Below are positions 8,707 through 17,446 of a stretch of 64,000 nt of DNA, in pieces. Below the pieces are notes generated by a model, which made no database searches, was not told where the DNA came from, and saw only the letters and a list, made by a program, of their open reading frames with translations. Source of the DNA: Pseudomonas iranensis (GTDB lineage: Bacteria; Pseudomonadota; Gammaproteobacteria; Pseudomonadales; Pseudomonadaceae); assembly GCF_014268585.2 (NCBI RefSeq), contig NZ_CP077092.1:1612001-1676000 (forward strand), read 5' to 3'. A program made the position numbers and the translations under genes. How positions within the stretch are numbered: the first letter of the stretch is position 1; each line of letters begins with the position of its first letter.

Positions 8707-9411
8707 ATGACTGACAAGCCTGGTTACCGTCGCCCACAGGCAGGCACTCAGCCTGACTACCTGCACCCGACGTATCAATCCACCAACCTGCGCTCGCCGT
8801 CCAAGCCGTTGGTGCACCTGCCGCACTCGCTGTCGGAAATCACCGGGCCGACCATCAGCGCCGAACACGTTGCCGAGAAGGACAATGACCTGACCGCGCA
8901 GCACGACGGCGAGCCGCTGGGCGAGCGCATCATCATTCACGGCCGCGTGCTCGACGAAGACGGCCTGCCGGTGCCGGGAATTCTGGTGGAGATATGGCAG
9001 GCCAATGCCGCCGGCCGCTACAACCATGCCCGCGACCTGCACGACGCGCCGCTGGACCCGAACTTCACCGGCACTGGCCGCACCGTCACCGATGCTGATG
9101 GCTGGTACCAGTTCCAGACCATCAAGCCCGGCGCCTATCCGTGGGGCAACCACCACAACGCCTGGCGTCCGGCGCACATCCACTTTTCCCTGTTTGGGCC
9201 GAGCATTCTTACGCGTCTGGTCACGCAGATGTACTTCCCCGGCGACCCGCTGCTGGCGTATGACCCGATCTACAACTGCGTGCCGGACACTTCGGCCAAG
9301 GAACGCCTGATCGCTGCTTTCGATCTGGAAAAAACCATTCCGTCCTACGCCCTCGGTTACCGCTGGGACATCGTGCTGCGCGGGCGTGAAGCCACGCCGA
9401 TGGAGAAATAA
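8707..9411 (+). CDS. pcaH: Protocatechuate 3,4-dioxygenase beta subunit
   Basis: This 234-residue catalytic subunit cleaves protocatechuate between the hydroxyls to 3-carboxy-cis,cis-muconate. The four non-haem Fe(III) ligands are visible with canonical spacing: Tyr105, Tyr144, His157 and His159 (in RPAHIHFS). The intradiol dioxygenase signature (GRVLDEDGLPVPGILVEIWQ) lies before them. An AGGAAAG ribosome site precedes the ATG. pcaG starts one base after its stop. Confidence 0.95.
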   Translation: MTDKPGYRRPQAGTQPDYLHPTYQSTNLRSPSKPLVHLPHSLSEITGPTISAEHVAEKDNDLTAQHDGEPLGERIIIHGRVLDEDGLPVPGILVEIWQANAAGRYNHARDLHDAPLDPNFTGTGRTVTDADGWYQFQTIKPGAYPWGNHHNAWRPAHIHFSLFGPSILTRLVTQMYFPGDPLLAYDPIYNCVPDTSAKERLIAAFDLEKTIPSYALGYRWDIVLRGREATPMEK

Positions 9412-9412
9412 G

Positions 9413-9979
9413 ATGACGCTCTATGCGACAACGTCCCACACCGTCGGGCCGTATTACCACATCGGCCTGACCTGGCTGAACCGCGAAACCCTGGCCAACG
9501 AGCTGACCCTCGGCGAGCGCGTGGCGATCACCGGCCAGGTGGTCGATGGCAACGGCGATGTCGTCAACGATGCCATGCTCGAAGTCTGGCAGGCCAACGC
9601 CGCTGGCAAGTACGACCACCCGGAAGATCAGCAGGACAAACCGCTCGACCCGAATTTCGAGGGCTTCGGCCGGGTGCCGGTGGATGCCGAAGGGCGCTTC
9701 CGTTTCACCACGATCAAACCGGGCACGGTGCCGGGGTTGAAAGGCTCGACCCAGGCGCCGCATCTGGTGGTGCTGGTGTTTGCCCGAGGGTTGGTGAAGC
9801 ACTTGCTGACGCGGATCTACTTTGAAGGCGAGCCGGCCAACGTTGATGATCCGTTGCTTGAGTGCGTGCCGGCTGAACGCCGCGCGACCTTGCTGGCGAA
9901 GAAGGATGAATCGGGTGTTTACCAGTGGAATGTGATCCTGCAGGGCACTGATGCCGAGACGGTGTTCTTCGATTATTGA
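9413..9979 (+). CDS. pcaG: Protocatechuate 3,4-dioxygenase alpha subunit
   Basis: This 188-residue alpha subunit of the dioxygenase is homologous to PcaH but without iron ligands; it completes the substrate pocket. The intradiol-type core (QVVDGNGDVVNDAMLEVWQ) is clear. Start MTLYATTSHTVGPYYHIGL at 9413 is typical of the family. It is the last gene before a 250-bp gap with a large palindromic repeat, so the pcaIJFHG unit probably ends here. Confidence 0.93.
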   Translation: MTLYATTSHTVGPYYHIGLTWLNRETLANELTLGERVAITGQVVDGNGDVVNDAMLEVWQANAAGKYDHPEDQQDKPLDPNFEGFGRVPVDAEGRFRFTTIKPGTVPGLKGSTQAPHLVVLVFARGLVKHLLTRIYFEGEPANVDDPLLECVPAERRATLLAKKDESGVYQWNVILQGTDAETVFFDY

Positions 9980-10006
9980 ACACTCCATCGGTGGTCAGCG
10001 ATCAAC

Positions 10007-10139
10007 TGTGGCGAGGGGATTTATCCCCGTTCGAGTGCGAAGCGCTCGCAAATCAGATACACGCGATTTACCTGAAATAACGCGCTGAATGGTTTTGGGG
10101 CCGCTTCGCTGCCCAACGGGGATAAATCCCCTCGCCACA
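10007..10139. repeat. Large palindromic repeat, TGTGGCGAGGGG family
   Basis: TGTGGCGAGGGGATTTATCC at the left end is repeated as its exact reverse complement at the right end of the 133-bp element, with less conserved sequence between. A second copy lies at 37156-37277. It fills most of the gap between pcaG and pcaT. Confidence 0.8.
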
Positions 10140-10233
10140 AAGGCTGATCCAGACTTGAGTGATGATCCGATGTGGAACGGGACTGTTGCAAAGTGTGTCT
10201 AGACTGTGACTGTTCCTATCGAGTGAAAAAACA

Positions 10234-11529
10234 ATGACAACCACCACCTCCCACTACACCGGCGAAGAGCGCAGCAAGCGTATCTTCGCCATTGTCGGCG
10301 CTTCCTCCGGCAACCTCGTCGAGTGGTTCGACTTCTACGTCTACGCCTTCTGCGCGATCTATTTTGCCCCGGCGTTTTTCCCTTCCGATAACCCCACCGT
10401 GCAACTGGTCAACACCGCTGGCGTGTTCGCCGCCGGGTTCCTGATGCGGCCGATTGGTGGCTGGATTTTCGGCCGGGTCGCTGACAAGCACGGGCGCAAG
10501 AACTCGATGCTCATCTCGATTCTGATGATGTGCTTCGGCTCGCTGCTGATTGCCTGCCTGCCGACCTACAAGGACATCGGCGTCTGGGCGCCGGTGCTGT
10601 TGCTGTTCGCGCGTTTGCTGCAAGGTCTGTCGGTGGGCGGCGAGTACGGCACCACCGCGACTTACATGAGCGAAGTCGCGCTCAAGGGCCAGCGCGGATT
10701 CTTCGCTTCGTTCCAGTACGTGACGCTGATTGGCGGACAACTGCTGGCGGTGTCGCTGGTGGTGGTGCTGCAACAGTTCCTCACTGAAGAAGACCTGCAT
10801 GCCTACGGCTGGCGGATTCCGTTCGTGGTCGGTGCGGTGGCGGCGCTGATTTCGCTGTTCCTGCGGCGTTCGCTGAAGGAAACCACCAACAAGGAAACCC
10901 GCGCGCACAAAGACGCCGGCAGCATCACTGCACTGTTTCGCGATCACAAAGCGGCGTTCATCACCGTCCTCGGCTACACGGCTGGCGGCTCGCTGATTTT
11001 CTACACCTTCACCACCTACATGCAGAAATACCTGGTGAACACCGCCGGGATGCACGCCAAGACCGCCAGCTACATCATGACCGGCGCGCTGTTCCTGTAT
11101 ATGTGCATGCAGCCGTTGTTCGGCATGCTCGCCGACAAGATCGGCCGGCGTAACTCGATGCTTTGGTTCGGCGCCCTCGGCACGCTCTTCACCGTGCCGA
11201 TTCTGCTCAGCCTGAAAAGCGTTAGCAGCCCGTTTCTCGCGTTCGTGTTGATCACCCTGGCGCTGGCGATTGTCAGTTTCTACACCTCGATCAGCGGTCT
11301 GGTCAAAGCCGAGATGTTCCCGCCGGAAGTGCGTGCCCTCGGTGTCGGCCTGGCTTACGCGGTGGCGAATGCAATCTTCGGTGGTTCGGCAGAGTTTGTG
11401 GCCCTGAGCCTCAAGGCTGGCGGCATGGAAAACGCCTTCTACTGGTACGTCACGGCGATGATGGCGGTGGCTTTCCTGTTCAGTCTGCGTCTGCCCAAGC
11501 AGGCGAAGTATCTGCACCACGATCTGTAA
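10234..11529 (+). CDS. pcaT: PcaT-type MFS transporter (metabolite:H+ symporter)
   Basis: This 431-residue transporter of the metabolite:H+ symporter branch (alpha-ketoglutarate permease/ShiA relatives) matches PcaT, reported in P. putida to take up beta-ketoadipate and related dicarboxylates. Family marks are [15 protein letters not shown] near residues 28-42, [10 protein letters not shown] in the TM2-3 loop and [20 protein letters not shown]. It lies between pcaG and pcaB, as expected for PcaT. The exact substrate is inferred. Confidence 0.88.
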   Translation: MTTTTSHYTGEERSKRIFAIVGASSGNLVEWFDFYVYAFCAIYFAPAFFPSDNPTVQLVNTAGVFAAGFLMRPIGGWIFGRVADKHGRKNSMLISILMMCFGSLLIACLPTYKDIGVWAPVLLLFARLLQGLSVGGEYGTTATYMSEVALKGQRGFFASFQYVTLIGGQLLAVSLVVVLQQFLTEEDLHAYGWRIPFVVGAVAALISLFLRRSLKETTNKETRAHKDAGSITALFRDHKAAFITVLGYTAGGSLIFYTFTTYMQKYLVNTAGMHAKTASYIMTGALFLYMCMQPLFGMLADKIGRRNSMLWFGALGTLFTVPILLSLKSVSSPFLAFVLITLALAIVSFYTSISGLVKAEMFPPEVRALGVGLAYAVANAIFGGSAEFVALSLKAGGMENAFYWYVTAMMAVAFLFSLRLPKQAKYLHHDL

Positions 11530-11574
11530 ACCCATGTGCGCGGGCTGCAAGGCTCGCGCCGGCAAGGACTGTTT

Positions 11575-12939
11575 ATGACTCAGCGACCGGGCAATCAATT
11601 GTTCGATGCCTACTTCACCGCCCGCGATATGCGCGAAGTGTTCTGCGATCAGGGCCGGGTGCAGGCGATGCTCGATTTCGAAGCGGCGCTGGCCCGGGCC
11701 GAGGCGCGGGTCGGGCTGATTCCTTCATCGGCCGTGGCATCGATTGCCGCAGCGTGCGACGCCAGTCTGTATGACTTCGCAGCGCTGGGCGAGGCGATTG
11801 CCACGGCCGGTAATTCGGCGATCCCACTGGTCAAGGCCTTGGGCAAGCAGATCGCCTCGAGCGATGCCGAAGCCGAGCGCTATGTGCATCTGGGCGCGAC
11901 CAGTCAGGACGTGATGGATTCCGGGCTGGTCCTGCAATTGCGCCAAGCGCTGGCGCTGATCGAAGACCAACTGGCGCAACTGGCCGACTCGCTCGCAGCT
12001 CAGGCACAACGTTTCGCTACCACGCCACTGGCCGGGCGCACCTGGCTGCAACATGCCACGCCGGTGACTCTCGGTATGAAAATCGCCGGATGGCTGGGCG
12101 CCGTCACGCGCAGCCGTCAGCGTCTGCAACAACTGAAACCGCGTTTGCTGGTGCTGCAATTCGGTGGCGCCTCCGGCACGCTCGCGGCGCTGGGTGAACA
12201 GGCGTTGCCGATCGCCGAAGCATTGGCCGAAGAGCTGCAACTGACGCTGCCCGAGCAACCGTGGCATACCCAGCGTGATCGCATCGTCGAATTCGGCGCG
12301 GTGCTTGGCCTGATCGCCGGCAGCCTCGGCAAATTCGGCCGCGACATCAGCCTTTTGATGCAGACCGAAGCAGCGGAAGTATTCGAGCCTGCGGCACCGG
12401 GCAAGGGTGGTTCGTCGACCATGCCGCACAAACGCAATCCGGTCGGCGCGGCGGTGCTGATCGGCGCGGCCACGCGGGTGCCGGGGCTGGTGTCGACGCT
12501 GTTCAGCGCGATGCCGCAGGAGCATGAACGCAGCCTCGGTTTGTGGCATGCCGAATGGGAAACCCTGCCGGAGATCTGCTGCCTGGTGTCCGGTTCGCTG
12601 CAACAGGCGCGCTTGCTGGCCGACGGTCTGGAAGTCGACGCGGCGCGCATGGCCCGCAACCTCGAATTGACCCAAGGCCTGGTGCTGGCCGAAGCGGTGA
12701 GCATCGTCCTCGCCCAACGCGTCGGCCGCGACACCGCGCATCACCTGCTCGAACAATGCTGCAAACGTGCAGTGGCCGAGCAACGCCATTTGCGTGCGGT
12801 GCTGGCTGACGAGCCGCAAGTCACCGCCGAACTCAGTGGCGCTGAACTCGATGATCTTCTGAACCCCGCGCATTACCTTGGCCAGGCGCAAGTCTGGGTC
12901 GAGCGCGCGGTGGCTGAACACAACGCTTTGACTGTCTGA
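11575..12939 (+). CDS. pcaB: 3-carboxy-cis,cis-muconate cycloisomerase
   Basis: This 454-residue member of the fumarase/aspartase superfamily lactonises 3-carboxymuconate to 4-carboxymuconolactone. The superfamily signature GGSSTMPHKRNPVGAA is present in the middle of the chain, with the earlier LGATSQDVMDS (about residues 101-111). Start MTQRPGNQLFDAYF at 11575 has an AAGGA site upstream; the longer frame begins in intergenic sequence. pcaD follows 11 bp later. Confidence 0.93.
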   Translation: MTQRPGNQLFDAYFTARDMREVFCDQGRVQAMLDFEAALARAEARVGLIPSSAVASIAAACDASLYDFAALGEAIATAGNSAIPLVKALGKQIASSDAEAERYVHLGATSQDVMDSGLVLQLRQALALIEDQLAQLADSLAAQAQRFATTPLAGRTWLQHATPVTLGMKIAGWLGAVTRSRQRLQQLKPRLLVLQFGGASGTLAALGEQALPIAEALAEELQLTLPEQPWHTQRDRIVEFGAVLGLIAGSLGKFGRDISLLMQTEAAEVFEPAAPGKGGSSTMPHKRNPVGAAVLIGAATRVPGLVSTLFSAMPQEHERSLGLWHAEWETLPEICCLVSGSLQQARLLADGLEVDAARMARNLELTQGLVLAEAVSIVLAQRVGRDTAHHLLEQCCKRAVAEQRHLRAVLADEPQVTAELSGAELDDLLNPAHYLGQAQVWVERAVAEHNALTV

Positions 12940-12950
12940 AGGAGAGGGCT

Positions 12951-13742
12951 GTGGCTTTCGTTCAACTCGCCGATGGCGAACTGCACTATGAAATTGAGGG
13001 CCCGGCGGAGGCGCCGGTGCTGGTGCTGTCCAACTCGCTGGGCACCGACCTGCACATGTGGGACGCGCAAATGCCGGCGTTCACCGAGCATTTCCGCGTG
13101 CTGCGTTTCGACACGCGCGGCCATGGGCAATCGCTGGTCACCGAGGGGCCGTACAGCATCGAACAACTCGGTCGCGACGTGCTCGGTCTGCTCGATGCGC
13201 TGCACATCGAGCGCGCGCACTTCTGCGGACTGTCGATGGGCGGGCTGATCGGTCAGTGGCTGGGGATCAACGCAGGCCATCGTCTGCACAAACTGATCGT
13301 GTGCAACACGGCGGCGAAAATCGGCGATCCGTCGGTATGGAATCCACGCATCGAAACCGTGTTGCGCGACGGCCCGGCGGCGATGGTCGCACTGCGTGAT
13401 GCCTCGATTGCGCGCTGGTTTACCCCGGACTTTTCCGCAGCGCATCCCGAGGCGGCGAAGAAGATTACCGACATGCTTGCCGCAACCAATCCACAAGGCT
13501 ATGCGGCCAACTGCGCGGCCGTGCGCGATGCCGATTTCCGTGAACAACTGGCTTCGATCAACGTGCCGTTGCTGGTGATTGCCGGCAGCGAAGATGCGGT
13601 GACGCCGCCGTCCGGCGGGCACTTCATTCGCGACCACGTGCGCGGTGCCGAGTACGCCGAGTTCCATGCGGCGCATTTGTCCAACGTGCAGGCCGGCGCC
13701 GATTTCAGCGACCGTGTGCTGGCGTTTCTGCAGGCTCAGTGA
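12951..13742 (+). CDS. pcaD: 3-oxoadipate enol-lactonase
   Basis: This 263-residue alpha/beta hydrolase converts 3-oxoadipate enol-lactone to 3-oxoadipate. The nucleophile is Ser95 in CGLSMGG. The acid is Asp in GSEDAVTPP and the base is His in HAAHLSNVQ near the C-terminus. It starts at GTG with GGAGAGG upstream. It is a separate protein, not fused to PcaC as in some bacteria (PcaL). Confidence 0.92.
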   Translation: MAFVQLADGELHYEIEGPAEAPVLVLSNSLGTDLHMWDAQMPAFTEHFRVLRFDTRGHGQSLVTEGPYSIEQLGRDVLGLLDALHIERAHFCGLSMGGLIGQWLGINAGHRLHKLIVCNTAAKIGDPSVWNPRIETVLRDGPAAMVALRDASIARWFTPDFSAAHPEAAKKITDMLAATNPQGYAANCAAVRDADFREQLASINVPLLVIAGSEDAVTPPSGGHFIRDHVRGAEYAEFHAAHLSNVQAGADFSDRVLAFLQAQ

Positions 13743-13752
13743 GGAAGAATTT

Positions 13753-14145
13753 ATGGACGAGAAACAACGTTACGACGAAGGCATGCAAGTCCGCCGCGCG
13801 GTGCTGGGCGATGCCCACGTCGATCGCAGCCTGACCACGCTGACCGAGTTCAACTCGGAATTCCAGGAGATGATCACCCGCCACGCCTGGGGCGACATCT
13901 GGACCCGCCCGGGCCTGCCCCGTCATACCCGCAGCCTGATCACCATCGCCATGCTGATCGGCATGAACCGCGAGGGCGAACTGAAACTGCACCTGCGCGC
14001 GGCGGCCAACAACGGCGTCAGCCGCGGCGAGATCAAGGAAGTGATCATGCAGAGCGCGATCTACTGCGGCATCCCGGCGGCGAACGCGACGTTTCATCTG
14101 GCCGAATCGGTGTGGGATGAACTCGGGGTTGAATCCCGCGAGTGA
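13753..14145 (+). CDS. pcaC: 4-carboxymuconolactone decarboxylase
   Basis: This 130-residue small helical protein of the carboxymuconolactone decarboxylase family (AhpD-like fold) makes 3-oxoadipate enol-lactone. Start MDEKQRYDEGMQVRRAVLG is typical and has GAGGAAG before it, 10 bp after pcaD. With it the chemical route from protocatechuate to central metabolism is complete within the window. A triple REP follows its stop. Confidence 0.93.
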   Translation: MDEKQRYDEGMQVRRAVLGDAHVDRSLTTLTEFNSEFQEMITRHAWGDIWTRPGLPRHTRSLITIAMLIGMNREGELKLHLRAAANNGVSRGEIKEVIMQSAIYCGIPAANATFHLAESVWDELGVESRE

Positions 14146-14164
14146 GGTTGTTGCCACTGACGCC

Positions 14165-14294
14165 TTCGCGAGCAGGCTCGCTCCCACATTGGAATGCATA
14201 TCCCTGTGGGAGCGAGCCTGCTCGCGAAGGCCATTTCATATTCGACAGAGATGTCGACTGAAGCTGCGCTTTCGCGAGCAGGCTCGCTCCCACA
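14165..14294. repeat. REP cluster, three units, between pcaC and the porin
   Basis: Three copies of the 24-bp unit TGTGGGAGCGAGCCTGCTCG+CGAA lie at 14165-14188 (reverse), 14205-14228 (forward) and 14271-14294 (reverse). The first two form a classic inverted REP pair. The cluster lies between the convergent stops of pcaC and the porin. Confidence 0.9.
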
Positions 14295-14309
14295 GTGGGG
14301 CATGTGTGG

Positions 14310-15569
14310 TTAGAGCAGGCTGATCGGGTAGCTGACGATCAGGCGATTTTCATCGAACTCGTTGTTGCTGAAGTCGCGGCGCATGGTCGAGTTGCGCCAT
14401 CTGACGTTCAGATCCTTCAACGTGCCGCTCTGCACCGTGTAACCCAGTTCCGATTCGCGACCCCATTCCTTGCCGTCGGTGATCGTCCCGGTGTGCACGT
14501 TGTCGCCGCTGATGTAGCGGTTCATCAGGGTCAGGCCGGGGATGCCCATGGCGGCGAAGTTGTAGTCGTGGCGCAACTGCCAGGAGCGTTCCTGAGCGTT
14601 GTCATAACTTGCGTTGTAGCTGTCGTTAGCCAGCGTGCCGCCACTGGTGCCGTTGACGCGCATCCAGGCGCTGTCGCCGGTCAGTTTCTGCAGTCCGAGG
14701 TAGAACGTGCTGCCGCCGTACTTGGCCGAAAACATCCCGTACCAGGTCTTGTTATCCAGCTCGCCGGCACGCGCGCTGCCATCTTCCTTGCCGTAGAAAA
14801 AGCCGAGGTTGGCGCCCAGCGTCCAGTCGCCGAGCGGCTGGCTGTGCAATACGTTGAGGTACTGCTGGCTGTAGATGTCCTTGAGCTGCGCGTTCCACAG
14901 GCCGATTTGCGTGCGCTTGTCGTTGAACAGGTATTCGCCGCCCTGGAAGTTGAAACGATCAGAGGTGAACGCGGCTTTACCGGTCATCGACATGTCACTC
15001 ATGCTGCTGTCGTCGCGCGGGCTGTTGGCGCGGAACTGGCCGCCATAGAGGGTCAGGCCGGCGATTTCCTTCGAGGTGATCTGGCCGCCACGGAAGGTTT
15101 GCGGCAGCGAGCGACCGTCGTCCGAACGCAGAATCGGCAGCACCGGCATCCACTCACCGACCTTGACCTCGGTCTGGGACAACTTCGCTTTGAACGCGAC
15201 GTTGGTGCGGCCGAAGTTGTCCGCCGGGCGCCCGTCATGGTCCAGCGGCAACAACTGCGTACCGCCCGTGCCTTTACCGCCATCGAGCTTGATCGAATAC
15301 AGCCCGAGTACGTCCATGCCGAAACCGACCGTGCCTTGGGTGAAGCCGGATTTGGCGTCGAGGATGAAACTCTGCGTCCACTCTTCAGCCTTGCCCTGAG
15401 TCTTGGTCGGGTTGGTGAAGTTGCGGTTGATATAGAAGTTGCGCAGGTTGAGGCTGACCTTGGCGCCTTCAACGAAGCCGCCTTCTTCGGCGCTTGCCGG
15501 CAGGGCCAGACCGGCGATGGCCAGGGCGATCACAGCGGGCAATGCGTAGGGCACAGGGAAAACTGTCAT
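14310..15569 (-). CDS. OprD-family outer-membrane porin, probably for aromatic acids
   Basis: This 419-residue outer-membrane channel has a signal peptide (about 27 residues ending PASAEEG) and the OprD-family pattern. The N-terminal strand segment has LRNFYINRNF, the middle contains GGQFRANSPRDDSS, and the end YPISLL gives the last beta-strand. OprD members of the BenF/OpdK type serve benzoate, vanillate or related acids. A BenF-like porin next to pca genes is known in P. putida. A PcaR-like box about 220 bp upstream supports protocatechuate or 4-hydroxybenzoate uptake; the substrate is inferred. Confidence 0.88.
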   Translation of the reverse strand: MTVFPVPYALPAVIALAIAGLALPASAEEGGFVEGAKVSLNLRNFYINRNFTNPTKTQGKAEEWTQSFILDAKSGFTQGTVGFGMDVLGLYSIKLDGGKGTGGTQLLPLDHDGRPADNFGRTNVAFKAKLSQTEVKVGEWMPVLPILRSDDGRSLPQTFRGGQITSKEIAGLTLYGGQFRANSPRDDSSMSDMSMTGKAAFTSDRFNFQGGEYLFNDKRTQIGLWNAQLKDIYSQQYLNVLHSQPLGDWTLGANLGFFYGKEDGSARAGELDNKTWYGMFSAKYGGSTFYLGLQKLTGDSAWMRVNGTSGGTLANDSYNASYDNAQERSWQLRHDYNFAAMGIPGLTLMNRYISGDNVHTGTITDGKEWGRESELGYTVQSGTLKDLNVRWRNSTMRRDFSNNEFDENRLIVSYPISLL

Positions 15570-15786
15570 GGACTTGGGTCTCTCTTGTTTTTTTAGGGCG
15601 AACGGCTGCGCTGTCGCGGCGGGTGCGGCGCAGGCAACGTGATGCAGGTCTGAGATGCAGCGGTGGCGGTCAGCCGGGCGGGGCAGGGCGCAGGAGCATG
15701 GTGTCGAACCTTGTTGTTATTGGTTTTCTGGTTCGAATGGTGAAGGGCCTGTGTGTTCGGGTTCAATTGCTGAAAGCGGGTTTTGG

Positions 15787-15799
15787 GCGGTTATCGAAC
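15787..15799 (-). promoter_or_regulatory. PcaR-like box upstream of the porin
   Basis: On the minus strand the sequence GTTCGATAACCGCCCAA differs by one base from GTTCGATAATCGCCCAA upstream of pcaR. It is a single box without a clear inverted partner. It suggests that the porin is part of the PcaR regulon. Confidence 0.5.
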
Positions 15800-15838
15800 G
15801 CAAGATTCATGCGGATTTGTAGTGAGTGTGAGGTCCTC

Positions 15839-15903
15839 TTCGCGAGCAGGCTCGCTCCCACAACTGGAATGCGTTTCCCTGTGGGAGCGAGCCTGCTCGC
15901 GAA
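15839..15903. repeat. REP pair (inverted)
   Basis: The units at 15839-15862 (reverse) and 15880-15903 (forward) face each other. The symmetry extends outward through CCTCTT/AAGAGG. The pair lies between the divergent porin promoter region and the 3' end of the efflux operon. Confidence 0.9.
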
Positions 15904-15941
15904 GAGGCCAGTTCGGCCGCGAAACCTTTGCGACAGGCAAC

Positions 15942-15967
15942 AAAAAGCCCACCAATAAGGTGGGCTT
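15942..15967 (-). terminator. Intrinsic terminator of the RND efflux operon
   Basis: AAGCCCACC and GGTGGGCTT form a stem with a 5-nt loop (AATAA). The A run at 15942 gives a U tract on the minus strand. It lies 19 bp past the stop of the outer-membrane factor gene. Confidence 0.85.
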
Positions 15968-15985
15968 GATGTATTCAGCCGATGA

Positions 15986-17446
15986 TCAGAACAGCTTCAT
16001 CTTCGGCGCTTCTTCTTTCAGCGCTTCGTTCTGCGCGGTCTGCGCATTCCAGCCACCACCCAGTGCCTTGTACAGGTTGACCGCACTGGTCAACTGCGCG
16101 AGGCGGTCGGTGATCAGCGCTTGTTGCGCGCTGAACAACTGACGCTGGGCATCGAGGAAGGTCAGGTTGCTGTCGACGCCGATGCGGTAGCGACGTTCGG
16201 CCAGGCGGTAGTAATCCTGGTTGGCCTGAACGAAGTCACGCTGCGCTTGCAGCTGCTCGGTGTAGGTCTGGCGAGCGGCGAGGCCGTCGGCGACTTCCTG
16301 GAAGGCGGTCTGGATGGACTTCTCGTAGTTCGCCACGCCAATGTCCTTCTGGATCTTGGCGTAGTCGAGGCTGGCGCGCAGGCTGCCGGCGTTGAAGATC
16401 GGCAGGTTGATCTGCGGCTGGAACAGCCACGTCCCCGAGCCACCCTTGAACAGACCGGACAGATCCGGGCTCAGGCTGCCCGCGTTGGCGGTCAGGCTGA
16501 TGCTCGGGAAGAACGCTGCACGCGCCGCGCCGATGTTGGCGTTGGCCGCCTTCAGGTTGTACTCGGCCTGGAGGATGTCCGGTCGACGTTGCAGCAGGTC
16601 CGAAGGCAGACCGGCCGGCACATCGCTGAGCAGGTCATCGGACAGCGGTTTGGCCGTTTGCAGGTTGGCCGGAATACCGGTGCCGAGCAGCAGGGTCAGG
16701 CTGTTTTCGTCCTGTGCGACCTGGCGGGTATAACGCGCCAGTTGCGCCCGGGCGTTTTCCACGGAAGTGCGCGACTGCGCGAGATCCAGTGCCGAAGCCA
16801 CACCGACTTCGTTGCTGCGGCTGGTCAGCTTGTAGCTTTCTTCGAAGGCACCGAGGGTGTCCTGCGTCAGCTTTAGCAGTTCCTTGTCCGCTTGCCAGGT
16901 CAGGTAGGCATTGGCGACGTTGGCGACCAGACTGATCTGCGTGCTGCGGCGTGCTTCTTCAGTAGCGAAGTACTGTTGCAGCGCTTGCTCGCTCAGGCTG
17001 CGCACCCGACCGAACAGGTCGAGTTCGTAGGCGCTGACGCCGACGGTGGCGGAATACGAACTGCTGATCATCGACTCGCCGGTCTGCGAGGCACGGGCCG
17101 GCAGACGCTGGCGGCTGCCTGCGGCATTGGCCGACACTGCCGGGAACAGGTCGGCGCGCTGGATGCGGTACTGCGCCGCGTAAGCGTCGATGTTCAACGC
17201 CGCGACCCGCAGGTCGCGGTTGTTTTCCAGGGCAACCTGGATCAGCTGTTGCAGGGCAGGATCATGGAAAAACTGCTTCCAGCCCTGTTCGGCAGCGGCT
17301 TGCGCCGGAGCCTGGGCCGGCGAATACGCCGGCCCCTGCGGGTACTGGCCTGCGACCGGAGCCTCAGGCTGCTGATAGTCAGGTATCAGCGAGCAACCGC
17401 TCAGCACGAAGGCGGCGACTGCGATGGAGAGTAGCGACTTGCTCAT
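15986..17446 (-). CDS. emhC: RND efflux outer-membrane factor (TtgC/EmhC/OprM type)
   Basis: This 486-residue outer-membrane lipoprotein channel is the exit duct of the tripartite pump encoded just upstream. A lipobox around Cys18 ([12 protein letters not shown]) marks it as lipid-anchored. Two TolC-type repeats follow, with typical stretches [10 protein letters not shown] and [20 protein letters not shown]. Its ATG overlaps the stop of the pump gene. Orthologues are EmhC (P. fluorescens), TtgC (P. putida) and OprM. The symbol is given for the fluorescens name; TtgC would be equally valid. Confidence 0.9.
   Translation of the reverse strand: MSKSLLSIAVAAFVLSGCSLIPDYQQPEAPVAGQYPQGPAYSPAQAPAQAAAEQGWKQFFHDPALQQLIQVALENNRDLRVAALNIDAYAAQYRIQRADLFPAVSANAAGSRQRLPARASQTGESMISSSYSATVGVSAYELDLFGRVRSLSEQALQQYFATEEARRSTQISLVANVANAYLTWQADKELLKLTQDTLGAFEESYKLTSRSNEVGVASALDLAQSRTSVENARAQLARYTRQVAQDENSLTLLLGTGIPANLQTAKPLSDDLLSDVPAGLPSDLLQRRPDILQAEYNLKAANANIGAARAAFFPSISLTANAGSLSPDLSGLFKGGSGTWLFQPQINLPIFNAGSLRASLDYAKIQKDIGVANYEKSIQTAFQEVADGLAARQTYTEQLQAQRDFVQANQDYYRLAERRYRIGVDSNLTFLDAQRQLFSAQQALITDRLAQLTSAVNLYKALGGGWNAQTAQNEALKEEAPKMKLF

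Noticed and set aside
14165..14294. Repeated palindromes considered as a short CRISPR array
   Set aside because: The units alternate in orientation, have unequal spacing and recur across the genome next to stop codons, as REP elements do; no cas gene is present.
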